Assembly: GCA_027036755.1 (NCBI GenBank)
Contig: JALWDV010000115.1
Location: 1 to 16,348, forward strand
From: Anaerolineae bacterium
Lineage (GTDB): Bacteria > Chloroflexota > Anaerolineae > J102
DNA: 16,348 nucleotides
Direction of reading: 5' to 3'
The translations under genes and the position numbers were made by a program. Below are positions 7,422-13,583 of this stretch, piece after piece. The notes beneath the pieces were generated by a model that made no database searches, was not told the origin of the DNA, and saw only the letters and a program-made list of their open reading frames with translations. The stretch's first letter is position 1. Each line of letters begins with the position of its first letter.

Positions 7422-8354
7422 TCACCGCCTGCCGCCCGAGAGCTCAGCTTGCAAGGCTTTCAGCGACTCCCAGTCGCCGTCGGCCGCCAGACGCGCTTGC
7501 TCGGGCCAGGTGTCGGGTTTTGCCAGCCTGAATCGAGATCCGGCATTGGCCAAAATCTGGCGCAATTCCTCGATGTCGGCGTTGGCAAGTTGAGCAAAGG
7601 TGAAGATGCCCGCATCGTTGAGGAGTTGTGAGATTTTGGGGCCGATGCCTTCGATGATGCGCAGATCATCCGCCTGAGACGCCGCGTCCGGGAGCTCGAC
7701 TTCTTCACCGCGAGTCGCCGCGTCTGCGGCCAGGGAAAAATCATCCTCCGCCGCGATATCAGCATCGGCTTGGGGCGGAATCACAGCCACCTCGGGCGCT
7801 TCGGGCCCGCTCTCGGGGATCTCCACATCGACTTCGGGGAGGGCGACGGCCGTCTCGGGCGTTTCCGTGTCGACTTCGGGCGCTTGCACCTCCATTGCCA
7901 GTGCGTCGACGTCAACCTCGGGCGCTTCGGGCCCGCTCTCGGGGATCTCCACATCGACTTCGGGGAGGGCGACGGCCATTTCGGGCGTTTCCATATCGAC
8001 TTCGGGCGCCGATTGCCCAGAATAAACAGAACCTGCGTTCATCTCGGCGAAATTCGTCGCTAACTTCAATTGGTGCTGCGTATCCGCCAGTGCAATGTTC
8101 AGAGCCTCGATTTCTTGCGCCATCTCCTGACGCCCGGCCTCGCAAGCCTTCAATTTTGCGCTCAATTCAGCAACCTGATCTTGCAGCCCTTGCAGACGTT
8201 CATTTGTCGCTTTGAGCGCCGCATTTCCCGCCTGAAGATCATCACAGCGCTTTTGCCACCTGGCAACGCACCGTCGCTCCAGGAAGAAATGATCGATGAG
8301 CCATTCGACTATCCACCCGACAAGTGCGCCGATCAAAAAACTCAACCAGTCCAT
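7422..8354 (-). CDS. Membrane-anchored coiled-coil protein with acidic repeats and C-terminal helix-hairpin-helix domain
   Basis: This is a 310-residue protein. Residues about 4-24 form an N-terminal membrane anchor, and residues 33-105 read as a coiled coil. Residues about 116-190 contain a Pro/Glu/Val-rich, acidic 42-residue repeat present nearly twice (APEVDxETPExAVALPEVDV...). The C-terminus carries a helix-hairpin-helix-type segment, DDLRIIEGIGPKISQLLNDA (229-248), continuing GIFTFAQLANADIEELRQIL. That motif is widespread as a small domain fused to structural or envelope-associated proteins and may bind nucleic acid or protein. AGGAG sits about 7 nt before the ATG. There is no operon partner: ligA lies upstream and ends before this gene's promoter region. 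A DNA-to-membrane tether is a possible but untested idea. Confidence 0.85.
   Translation of the reverse strand: MDWLSFLIGALVGWIVEWLIDHFFLERRCVARWQKRCDDLQAGNAALKATNERLQGLQDQVAELSAKLKACEAGRQEMAQEIEALNIALADTQHQLKLATNFAEMNAGSVYSGQSAPEVDMETPEMAVALPEVDVEIPESGPEAPEVDVDALAMEVQAPEVDTETPETAVALPEVDVEIPESGPEAPEVAVIPPQADADIAAEDDFSLAADAATRGEEVELPDAASQADDLRIIEGIGPKISQLLNDAGIFTFAQLANADIEELRQILANAGSRFRLAKPDTWPEQARLAADGDWESLKALQAELSGGRR
7789..8007 (-). repeat. 126-bp direct repeat inside the helix-hairpin-helix gene
   Basis: Two near-identical segments start at about 7789 and 7915, an exact 126-bp offset (42 codons). About 62 bp at the start of each are almost perfectly conserved and further shared sequence follows. 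The period is a multiple of three, so unit gain or loss would keep the reading frame. Confidence 0.88.
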
Positions 8355-8390
8355 TAAAAACTCCTATGATCGAAAAAGTGGGATGAAAGA

Positions 8391-8562
8391 TAACTGCTAA
8401 TGTATGCCAGTTGGTTGTCTTTTTCCACTCAAACCTGACAGGTTCTCGTAACCTTGGCGGCAGGATGCATGGTTTTCAGCCAGCAACGAAGCGTGCAAGG
8501 CTCTGAATCGCTGCCAATGGAACCTGTCAGGTTCGTTCAACTGAAAACGACCTTAGCAGTTA
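8391..8562. repeat. 172-bp imperfect palindrome with TAACTGCTAA ends and AACCTGWCAGGTT arms
   Basis: It lies in the gap between ligA and the helix-hairpin-helix gene. Perfect inverted ends TAACTGCTAA (8391-8400) and TTAGCAGTTA (8553-8562) enclose mirrored copies of AACCTGACAGGTT (8432-8444) and AACCTGTCAGGTT (8521-8533). Each of these is itself palindromic. A weaker pairing joins TTGGCGGCAG (from 8454) with CTGCCAA (near 8511). I see no gene or T-tract terminator here. Confidence 0.75.
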
Positions 8563-8585
8563 CGATGAAAGAGAGGATGAAATAT

Positions 8586-10622
8586 CTACTGAAATTGGAT
8601 CATTTGCCTGAGGTCTTCTTCCGAGATGATGGGCACGCCCAACTGTTGCGCCTTCTGGAATTTGGAGCCGGGATTCTCTCCCGCCAGCACGTAGTCGGTC
8701 TTGCGGGAGACCGAACTGGTGACCTTGCCGCCGTAACGTTTGATGATCTCGGTGGCCTCCTGCCGCGTCCAGGTGGGCAGTGCGCCCGTCAGCACGAAGG
8801 TCTTGCCCGCCAGAGGCAGGGCCGCGGCCGGTTTCTCCGCCTGGGGCAGGGCCATTTGCAGACCGAAGGATGTGAGTCGGGCCACGGTGCGCTGGTTGGC
8901 GGGATGGGAGAACCAGGCCCGCACCGATTCCGCGATGCGCGGGCCCACGCCCTCCAGCGCAGACATCTCCTCGATTGTGGCCCGGGCCAGGGCGTCGATG
9001 GCGCGGAAGTGATTGAGCAGGAGCTCCGCGGTGATGGGCCCCACGAAACGAATGCCCAGGCCCGTCAGCACTCGGGTGGCGGGCTGTCGTTTAGATGCCT
9101 CGATGGCGTTGATCAGATTGTTCACCTTCTTCTCGCCATAACCTTCCAGGGCCAGCAGCTCATCCCGACGCTCCTTCAGGGCGTAGATGTCTGAGATCTC
9201 TTTGATGAAGCCTTTTTCGTAAAAAAGCCGGGCCTGCCGCGGGCCAAAACCCGCGATATCCATGGCCGGACGCGAGACGAAGAACTCGACGCGGCGCACA
9301 AGCTGGGCGGGACAGGCGGTGTTCTCGCAATAGTAGGCCACCTCGCCCGGGTAGCGCACCACCGGCTCGCCGCAGGAGGGGCAGCGTTCAGTCATTTGCC
9401 AGACCTTTTCTTCTCCCGTGCGCAATTCCTTCACCGGGCCCAGCACCTGAGGAATGACTTCGCCCGCCCGGCGCACGATGACCATGTCGCCGATGCGGAT
9501 ATCTTTTTCCGCGATGTAATCTGCGTTGTGCAGCGTGGCCGAGCTGATGGTGGCCCCGGCCAGATAGACCGGCTCCAGCACGGCGCGCGGGGTGAGCACG
9601 CCGGTGCGGCCCACCTCCACCACGATGTCCAGCAACCGGGTGATGGCCTCGGCCGCGGGATATTTGTATGCCACAGCCCAGCGCGGGTCCTTGCCCACAA
9701 ACCCCAGCACATCGTGCAGGGCCAGTTCGTTGATCTTGATGACCAACCCATCCACTTCGAAGGGCAACTTGTCTTTCTCGTCCACCCAACCGACGCAATA
9801 ATCCACCAGCGCGTCGAAATCATCGAACAGGCGGCAATAGGCCAGGGCTACGGGAAAACCCAAATCTCGCAGGTAATGCAGGGTCTCCCACTGGGTGGGC
9901 GGGCCATCCGCACCCTCGATGACCACGATGTGATAGACCAGCACGTCCAGCGGGCGGGATGCAGTGACTTTGGGATCCAGGTTGCGCAACGCGCCCGCGG
10001 CGGTGTTGCGCGGACTGGTGAATTTGTTGCCCAGTTTGGCCTGCTCCGCCTGAAAGCGCTCGAATTCGGCCTTGGCCATGTAGGCCTCGCCCCGCACCAC
10101 CAGGCGCGGCGGCGCGTCCGGGCCATCCTCGGTCAGAGGAATGCGCAGGGGCAGGCTGCGGATGGTGCGCAGGTTGTTGGTGATGTCCTCGCCCACAACG
10201 CCATCGCCCCGGGTCGCGCCCAGGGTGAAGACGCCGTTTTCGTAATGCAGCACCACTGTCAGCCCGTCGATCTTGGGCTCCACCACCCAGCTCACCTTCG
10301 TTCCGGGCGGCAGCAGCTTCTCGTAGCGCTCTTTCCACGCCCGCAGCTCTTCGGGATTGGTGACATTGCCCAACGAGAGCATGGGCGCGGGATGCCGCAC
10401 CTTGGCGAAGCCCTCAGCCGGGGGCGCGCCCACGCGCTGGGTGGGCGAATCGGGCGAGATCAGCTCGGGATGCTGCGATTCCAGCCGTTGCAGCTCCCGA
10501 AACAGCATGTCATACGCCTCGTCCGAGATCTCCGGCTGGGCGAGGACGTAGTAGCGGTAGCTGTGGTAGTTGATCAGGCGTCGCAGTTGTTCGACGCGCT
10601 TGACGACATCAGGCGGAGCCAT
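8586..10622 (-). CDS. ligA: NAD-dependent DNA ligase LigA
   Basis: LigA seals nicks in duplex DNA using NAD+, acting in replication and repair. The 678-residue length is typical. An Ia-type NMN-binding start (HSYRYYVLAQPEISDEAYD, 20-38) precedes the adenylation domain, with nucleophile K117 in EPKIDG (115-120). Other nucleotidyltransferase motifs are TRGDGVVGEDIT (137-148) and DGLVIKIN (291-298). An OB-like region is followed by a four-cysteine zinc finger (C414, C417, C432, C437), helix-hairpin-helix repeats (about 455-575) and a C-terminal BRCT domain (about 602-678, with GKTFVLTGALP). All expected domains are intact. The start lacks a clear Shine-Dalgarno site, but MAPPDVVKRVEQLRRLI aligns with the usual LigA beginning. 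It is probably transcribed alone, downstream of repeat DNA and the SH3-gene terminator. Confidence 0.98.
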   Translation of the reverse strand: MAPPDVVKRVEQLRRLINYHSYRYYVLAQPEISDEAYDMLFRELQRLESQHPELISPDSPTQRVGAPPAEGFAKVRHPAPMLSLGNVTNPEELRAWKERYEKLLPPGTKVSWVVEPKIDGLTVVLHYENGVFTLGATRGDGVVGEDITNNLRTIRSLPLRIPLTEDGPDAPPRLVVRGEAYMAKAEFERFQAEQAKLGNKFTSPRNTAAGALRNLDPKVTASRPLDVLVYHIVVIEGADGPPTQWETLHYLRDLGFPVALAYCRLFDDFDALVDYCVGWVDEKDKLPFEVDGLVIKINELALHDVLGFVGKDPRWAVAYKYPAAEAITRLLDIVVEVGRTGVLTPRAVLEPVYLAGATISSATLHNADYIAEKDIRIGDMVIVRRAGEVIPQVLGPVKELRTGEEKVWQMTERCPSCGEPVVRYPGEVAYYCENTACPAQLVRRVEFFVSRPAMDIAGFGPRQARLFYEKGFIKEISDIYALKERRDELLALEGYGEKKVNNLINAIEASKRQPATRVLTGLGIRFVGPITAELLLNHFRAIDALARATIEEMSALEGVGPRIAESVRAWFSHPANQRTVARLTSFGLQMALPQAEKPAAALPLAGKTFVLTGALPTWTRQEATEIIKRYGGKVTSSVSRKTDYVLAGENPGSKFQKAQQLGVPIISEEDLRQMIQFQ

Positions 10623-10636
10623 GATTCAGTGAGCCG

Positions 10637-10758
10637 TGAGCCAGCGCCGGGGGAGAAAATCCGGCACTTTGGATTTCAGGGGGGAGATGCCGGGAGGATT
10701 GCGAATCCGCCCTGAGAGCGCTCTGCGTCCAGCCGGATTCGCAATCCGGCGGGTTAAG
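10637..10758 (-). repeat. Intergenic palindromic repeat related to the right arm of copy A
   Basis: GGATTTCAGGGGGGAGATGC (from 10672), followed by CCGGGAGGATTGCGAATCCG, is the reverse complement, with few changes, of 3240-3310 in the composite element. It includes the shared CCGCCCTGAGAGC and CCAGCCGGATT segments. Two self-complementary words, GGATT-gcg-AATCC and GGATT-cgc-AATCC, form small hairpins. The core palindrome is absent. It fills most of the 222-bp gap between ligA and the SH3 gene. Confidence 0.72.
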
Positions 10759-10759
10759 C

Positions 10760-10791
10760 GGAAAAAGTGCGCCGGATCGCACATCCGGCGC
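10760..10791 (-). terminator. Rho-independent terminator of the SH3-protein gene
   Basis: On the minus strand GCGCCGGAT pairs perfectly with ATCCGGCGC across a 5-nt loop (10769-10791). It is followed by AC and TTTTT. It lies about 55 bp after the SH3-protein stop codon and before ligA, so it separates the two transcripts. Confidence 0.78.
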
Positions 10792-10844
10792 GGCGCATTA
10801 TCATAGCCAACCAAACAATCATTTCGGCCTTCGTGCACTCCCCC

Positions 10845-11648
10845 TTACTGTTCGGGGGAGAGATAATCTTCCACCGCCCAGCCAACATAACCTTTGGGCG
10901 TTTTCAACTGCCACCAGGTGTAGCCGTCGGCTTTCTCGGGCCCGCCAATGACCGTCAGCTCGACGCCATCCTTGATCACGCCAACGCGTTTATAATCGGT
11001 GCCCGGCCCGGCCCGGAATGACAGCTTGTCCTTGCCCGTGCCTGTGACCACCACCGTTTGCCCGATGCTGAACCTGCCGCCCGTCGCGGGGGCGGTGGTT
11101 GGCGGCGGCGCGGGCGGCTGGGTGGGTTGAACCGCGGGCGCTTCCTCTGGCGTGGCCTCCAGGCCGCCGCCGGCAGGGGCCTCGGAGCCAGATTCCAGAG
11201 ACTGGGTGGGCAGCGGCGCCAGCGTCGGGGTGAATGTGGGCAAAGCCGCTGGCGTGGGCGTGCCTGCGGCTCCGGGCATGGCCGGCTCCTTCTTCTTTCC
11301 GCTGCTGCAGGCCCGGGCCAGCAGCACGATAATCGCCACCACCAAAATGACAATAATTGCTAATCGCCACCAGTTCGCCCTGAGCCAGCCGCCGCCATCC
11401 TCCGAAGACTCATCAGGCTCAAGCTCTGCGTCTGTGATCGGCGGTTCGGGCGGTTCGTAGAAAGAGGCGTCGATGTCATCATCCTCCAGCAGAGTAGCGG
11501 CATCATCATCAGAAACGACCTCATCATCCCAGTTCTGGCCATAAGCATCGACGGGATAGACTTCGTCAACGGCCTCCTCTTCCGGGGCATACGTTCCTTC
11601 TGGATCATCCTTCATCCAGGGGGGGGGGAGGGAATTGTCATCACTCAT
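10845..11648 (-). CDS. Single-pass membrane protein with extracytoplasmic bacterial SH3 domain
   Basis: This is a 267-residue protein. Residues 1-88 are strongly acidic and low-complexity, so probably disordered and cytoplasmic. Residues about 94-114 form a transmembrane helix (RLAIIVILVVAIIVLLARAC) followed by a short basic CSSGKKK. Residues 123-190 are a Pro/Thr/Ala-rich linker of the type common in envelope proteins. Residues about 196-265 match a bacterial SH3 (SH3_3-like) domain: TGKDKLSFRAGPGTDYKRVG, then GYTWWQLKTPKGYVGWAVED. Such domains often bind cell-wall or surface ligands, but no catalytic domain is present. AAAGGA precedes the ATG by 9 nt. Monocistronic organisation is suggested by its own terminator and an extended -10 upstream. 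The ligand is unknown. Confidence 0.88.
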   Translation of the reverse strand: MSDDNSLPPPWMKDDPEGTYAPEEEAVDEVYPVDAYGQNWDDEVVSDDDAATLLEDDDIDASFYEPPEPPITDAELEPDESSEDGGGWLRANWWRLAIIVILVVAIIVLLARACSSGKKKEPAMPGAAGTPTPAALPTFTPTLAPLPTQSLESGSEAPAGGGLEATPEEAPAVQPTQPPAPPPTTAPATGGRFSIGQTVVVTGTGKDKLSFRAGPGTDYKRVGVIKDGVELTVIGGPEKADGYTWWQLKTPKGYVGWAVEDYLSPEQ

Positions 11649-11707
11649 TTTGAATCATCCTTTGCTGTGGGGGAACGGGGGAAAACACCGAAAATTCGAT
11701 GTATGAC

Positions 11708-11716
11708 ATTATACCA
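11708..11716 (-). promoter_or_regulatory. Extended -10 promoter for the SH3-protein gene
   Basis: On the minus strand TGGTATAAT is a perfect TATAAT with the TGn extension. It would start transcription about 50 nt before the ATG. No good -35 hexamer is visible at 16-18 bp spacing, which the extended -10 may compensate for. Confidence 0.5.
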
Positions 11717-11766
11717 TCCTTTGGCGAAACTGCTATAATGCCCACGAAAGGACTTGGAATCCTCCA

Positions 11767-11916
11767 TAACTACTAAGGACGTCACCGGTCGTCACCCGAA
11801 AAACCACTAAGAACACTAAGACACAAAGGCGCAAAGGGGAATTTATACATTTTTTCCTCGTGTTCTTGGCGCCTTTGTGTCCTTTGTGGTTTGTTAACCC
11901 GGGTGGTAACTACTAA
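11767..11916. repeat. CACTAAG/CTTTGTG hairpin repeat flanked by TAACTACTAA
   Basis: An identical 10-mer TAACTACTAA occurs at 11767-11776 and 11907-11916, as direct copies. Between them AACCACTAAGAACACTAAG (from about 11801) with ACACAAAGGCGCAAAGG pairs with GGCGCCTTTGTGTCCTTTGT (from about 11869), giving a long imperfect hairpin with an AT-rich loop. No gene is present. Confidence 0.7.
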
Positions 11917-12264
11917 CGTAGCCCTGTTCACTCAACACGGATACGAAGAAACACGGATAAAATCTTTTGGGTGCGTCCCATTTCGGTTGGAAGCGTTTGC
12001 CACGTCCGCCCGGGGATGAAGTCGCCGGGCTACAAAACAGCGCCGGATAAATCCGGCTAGCCCCGCAGGGGCGCTGTTTCTAGCCGGGGGACTTCATCCC
12101 CCGGCGTTGGCGGCGGGCGCGAAGCGTCCAGCCAATGAAGGAACTATTTTAACTTTCCAACTCATTTTGGACACACCCAAATCTTTTTTGAATGCCTTCG
12201 TATCTTCGTTTCCTTTGTGTCTTCGTGGCAATAGAGGAAGATTGAGGCTAACGACCTTAGTAAC
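11906..12264. repeat. CACGAAG-family hairpin repeat interrupted by a MITE-like insertion
   Basis: The left part (11906-11968: GTAACTACTAACGTAGCC, then ACACGGATACGAAGAAACAC) and the right part (12179-12264: CCTTCGTATCTTCG, then TTTGTGTCTTCGTGGCAATA, ending TTAGTAACC) are the two arms of one hairpin. It is related to the one at 6917-7061. The element at 11969-12178 sits in its loop and separates the arms. Removing that element and one 9-bp duplication restores a continuous palindrome. Confidence 0.75.
11969..12178 (+). mobile_element. MITE-like element, copy D (210 bp) with 9-bp target duplication
   Basis: The left end GGGTGCGTCCCATTTCGGTT matches the inverse of the right end GGGTGTGTCCAAAATGAGTT at about 18 of 24 positions over the full 24-bp arms. 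Perfect direct repeats AAATCTTTT lie at 11960-11968 and 12179-12187. The multi-armed core occupies about 11992-12128 and is about 90 percent identical by eye to copy A. The element is too small to encode a transposase, so it is non-autonomous. I cannot assign its transposase family. TIRs with 9-bp duplications occur in several IS families. Confidence 0.87.
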
Positions 12265-12463
12265 CGTCTAAAAATTAGTTCCCGTTTTGCGCTCACCGAC
12301 TGAAGTCGGACTCTTCAGGCCTACGGCCTCAAAGGCGGCCTTCTCCGCCTATTTCAACCCCGTTGTGGGGTCGCCGTAGGGCGACCTTGAGGCGCGAAGC
12401 GCCTAAAGAGCCCGAGTTTACTCGGCCAGTGATGCAACGAAAAAGGGAAGTTATTTCTGGACG
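12265..12463. repeat. Seven-hairpin array with inverted termini, upstream of the cyclodeaminase gene
   Basis: Seven consecutive short hairpins are packed into about 130 bp: CCGAC-tgaa-GTCGG (12296), AGGCC-tac-GGCCT (12317), AGGCGG-ccttct-CCGCCT (12333), ACCCC-gttgt-GGGGT (12357), GTCGCC-gtag-GGCGAC (12370), AGGCGC-gaa-GCGCCT (12390) and CCGAG-ttta-CTCGG (12412). The outer regions are themselves inverted: GGACTCTTCAGGC (12308) against GCCTAAAGAGCCC (12401). The element ends at inverted CGTC...TTCCC arms (12265-12291 and 12437-12463, 21 of 27 matching). A plus-strand open frame crosses it but is clearly repeat-derived. Confidence 0.82.
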
Positions 12464-12468
12464 TTCAC

Positions 12469-12500
12469 TTAGCAGTTACCCCGAGGGCGTTAGCAGTTAC
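12469..12500 (+). repeat. Two direct TTAGCAGTTAC motifs 21 bp apart
   Basis: TTAGCAGTTAC occurs at 12469-12479 and 12490-12500, two helical turns apart, 44 bp before the cyclodeaminase start codon. The same word, or its TTAGTAGTTAC variant, marks the edges of other repeats in the window (7051, 8391, 8553, 11767, 11906). This may therefore be repeat debris rather than an operator. Confidence 0.6.
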
Positions 12501-12543
12501 AATCTCCCACATTTTTCACTTTCCTACAACGGAGTTGCATGTT

Positions 12544-13173
12544 ATGCTCACGGCATTGACAGTCCAACAATTTTTGTTCGAGCTGGCCAAAGGCTCGGCC
12601 ACGCCCGGCGGCGGTTCGGCCGCGGGGGTGGAAGGCGCCCAGGGCGCCGCGCTGCTTTCCATGGTCTGCAATCTCACCATTGGCCGCAAGAAATACGCGG
12701 ATGTCGAGGAGGCGATGCAGGCGGCGCTGGATCGCGCGGAGCGTCTGCGTTTGCGCCTGCTGGAACTGGTGGAGGAGGACACCCGGGCCTTCGATGGCGT
12801 GATGGCCGCGTACAAGCTGCCCAAAGAGACGCCCGAGCAAAAAGCCGCGCGTAGCGCGGCCATCCAGGCGGGCCTGAAAGAGGCCACCCGCACGCCCATG
12901 GAGACTCTGGAAGCCTGCGTGGCCGTGCTGGAGCTGGCCCCCGGCGTGGTGAGCAAAGGCAACCCCAACGTCATCAGCGATGGCGGCGCGGGCGTGCTCT
13001 CGGCCCATGCGGGCATGATGATCGCGGCTCTGAACGTGCGCATCAACCTCAACGCCATCAAGGATGAGGCTTTCGTGGCGGAGCAGAGCGCAAAGATGGA
13101 CGCACTCATCGCCCGCGGGGACGCGGCCAAAGACAAAGCCTGGGCCATCGTGGCCGAACGGCTGGGGATGTAG
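12544..13173 (+). CDS. Cyclodeaminase/cyclohydrolase family protein (FTCD C-terminal type)
   Basis: This 209-residue, all-helical protein belongs to the family of formiminotetrahydrofolate cyclodeaminase and related methenyl-tetrahydrofolate cyclohydrolases, which form 5,10-methenyl-THF or convert it to formyl-THF. Hallmarks are the early TPGGGSAAG segment (residues about 17-25), the ARAFDGVMAAYKLP-like region (here TRAFDGVMAAYKLP) and the late GNPNVISDGGAGVLSAHAGM stretch. Which reaction it performs cannot be told from sequence. The ATG at 12544 has GGAG 9 nt upstream; a TTG three codons earlier overlaps that ribosome site and is less likely. Neighbours give no folate or histidine-degradation context. 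A palindromic array and repeated motifs occupy its upstream region. Confidence 0.9.
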   Translation: MLTALTVQQFLFELAKGSATPGGGSAAGVEGAQGAALLSMVCNLTIGRKKYADVEEAMQAALDRAERLRLRLLELVEEDTRAFDGVMAAYKLPKETPEQKAARSAAIQAGLKEATRTPMETLEACVAVLELAPGVVSKGNPNVISDGGAGVLSAHAGMMIAALNVRINLNAIKDEAFVAEQSAKMDALIARGDAAKDKAWAIVAERLGM

Positions 13174-13180
13174 GCGGGCG

Positions 13181-13236
13181 GTCGCACAGTCGTTTGGTCG
13201 TCTGGTCGCGTGGTCGGGCGGTCGGCTGGTCGGGCG
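13181..13236 (+). repeat. 8-bp tandem repeat (seven units, consensus GTCGNNYG)
   Basis: Starting eight bases after the cyclodeaminase stop codon, seven consecutive 8-mers (GTCGCACA, GTCGTTTG, GTCGTCTG, GTCGCGTG, GTCGGGCG, GTCGGCTG, GTCGGGCG) keep exact register. The GTCG half is invariant and the other half varies, so this is a degenerate minisatellite rather than a homogeneous slippage tract. Confidence 0.85.
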
Positions 13237-13431
13237 GCGGGCGCGAAGCACCCCGGGCCTATAACCAGATTATTTTGTCAATGTTCATGCAATCCGCCTG
13301 GCATCTCAATCCCTGAAATCCGAAAGAACCTGAAAATCCTGTGTTACATCATTCCGACGACCGCAGGGAGGAGGAATCTCCTCGTCTGCAAGGGGATTTC
13401 TCGGTCGCTGCGCTCCCTCGAAATGACGTAG
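13237..13431 (+). repeat. Partial copy of the GGATTTCAGGG-ended composite element, without the core
   Basis: From GGCGCGAAGCACCCCGGGCC it continues through TATAACCAGATTATTTTG, AATGTTCATGCAATCC and CCTGAAATCCGAAAGAACC. This reproduces the right half of copy A (3187-3320) with the GGATTCGCAATCC portion missing. Beyond it, CTCCTCG...GATTTCTCGGTCGCTGCGCT and CGAAATGACGT (to 13431) are the reverse of the left edge of copy A (2930-2970). The multi-armed core is absent. Confidence 0.72.
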
Positions 13432-13437
13432 GAGAGA

Positions 13438-13480
13438 CGTAATGCGTGATTCGTGATGCGTGACGACCTCACGCATTACG
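13438..13480. repeat. 12-bp perfect inverted repeat CGTAATGCGTGA
   Basis: CGTAATGCGTGA (13438-13449) and TCACGCATTACG (13469-13480) are exact inverses, with a further GATGCGTGA between them. Repeated GCGTGA/GCATTACG words make it a low-complexity spacer repeat. There is no T-tract, so it is not called a terminator. The stretch 13481-13583 shows nothing further beyond a weak TGCTATTTT -10-like site at 13550-13558. Confidence 0.7.
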
Positions 13481-13583
13481 TATTACGGATCTCGCCCGTT
13501 GCAGACTCGCCCGGCGTGGGCTTTGCGACCCTTCAGCAACCAGCGATCATGCTATTTTCAAAGCAGCACCATTGACCATTTCC

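Noticed and set aside
9396..10715. 439-codon plus-strand open frame opposite ligA
   Set aside because: ligA has all its motifs on the other strand. This frame is a His/Gln/Arg-rich antisense shadow.
12296..12425. tRNA or tRNA cluster suggested by successive hairpins
   Set aside because: No GTTCRANNC-type T-loop, anticodon arm geometry or acceptor pairing is present.
2971..12463. CRISPR array
   Set aside because: The repeats are long, palindromic, widely and irregularly spaced and in both orientations. There are no regular spacers and no cas genes.
12363..12854. Plus-strand open frame crossing the hairpin array and running into the cyclodeaminase gene
   Set aside because: It begins in repeat DNA and continues in the wrong frame of a well-supported gene.
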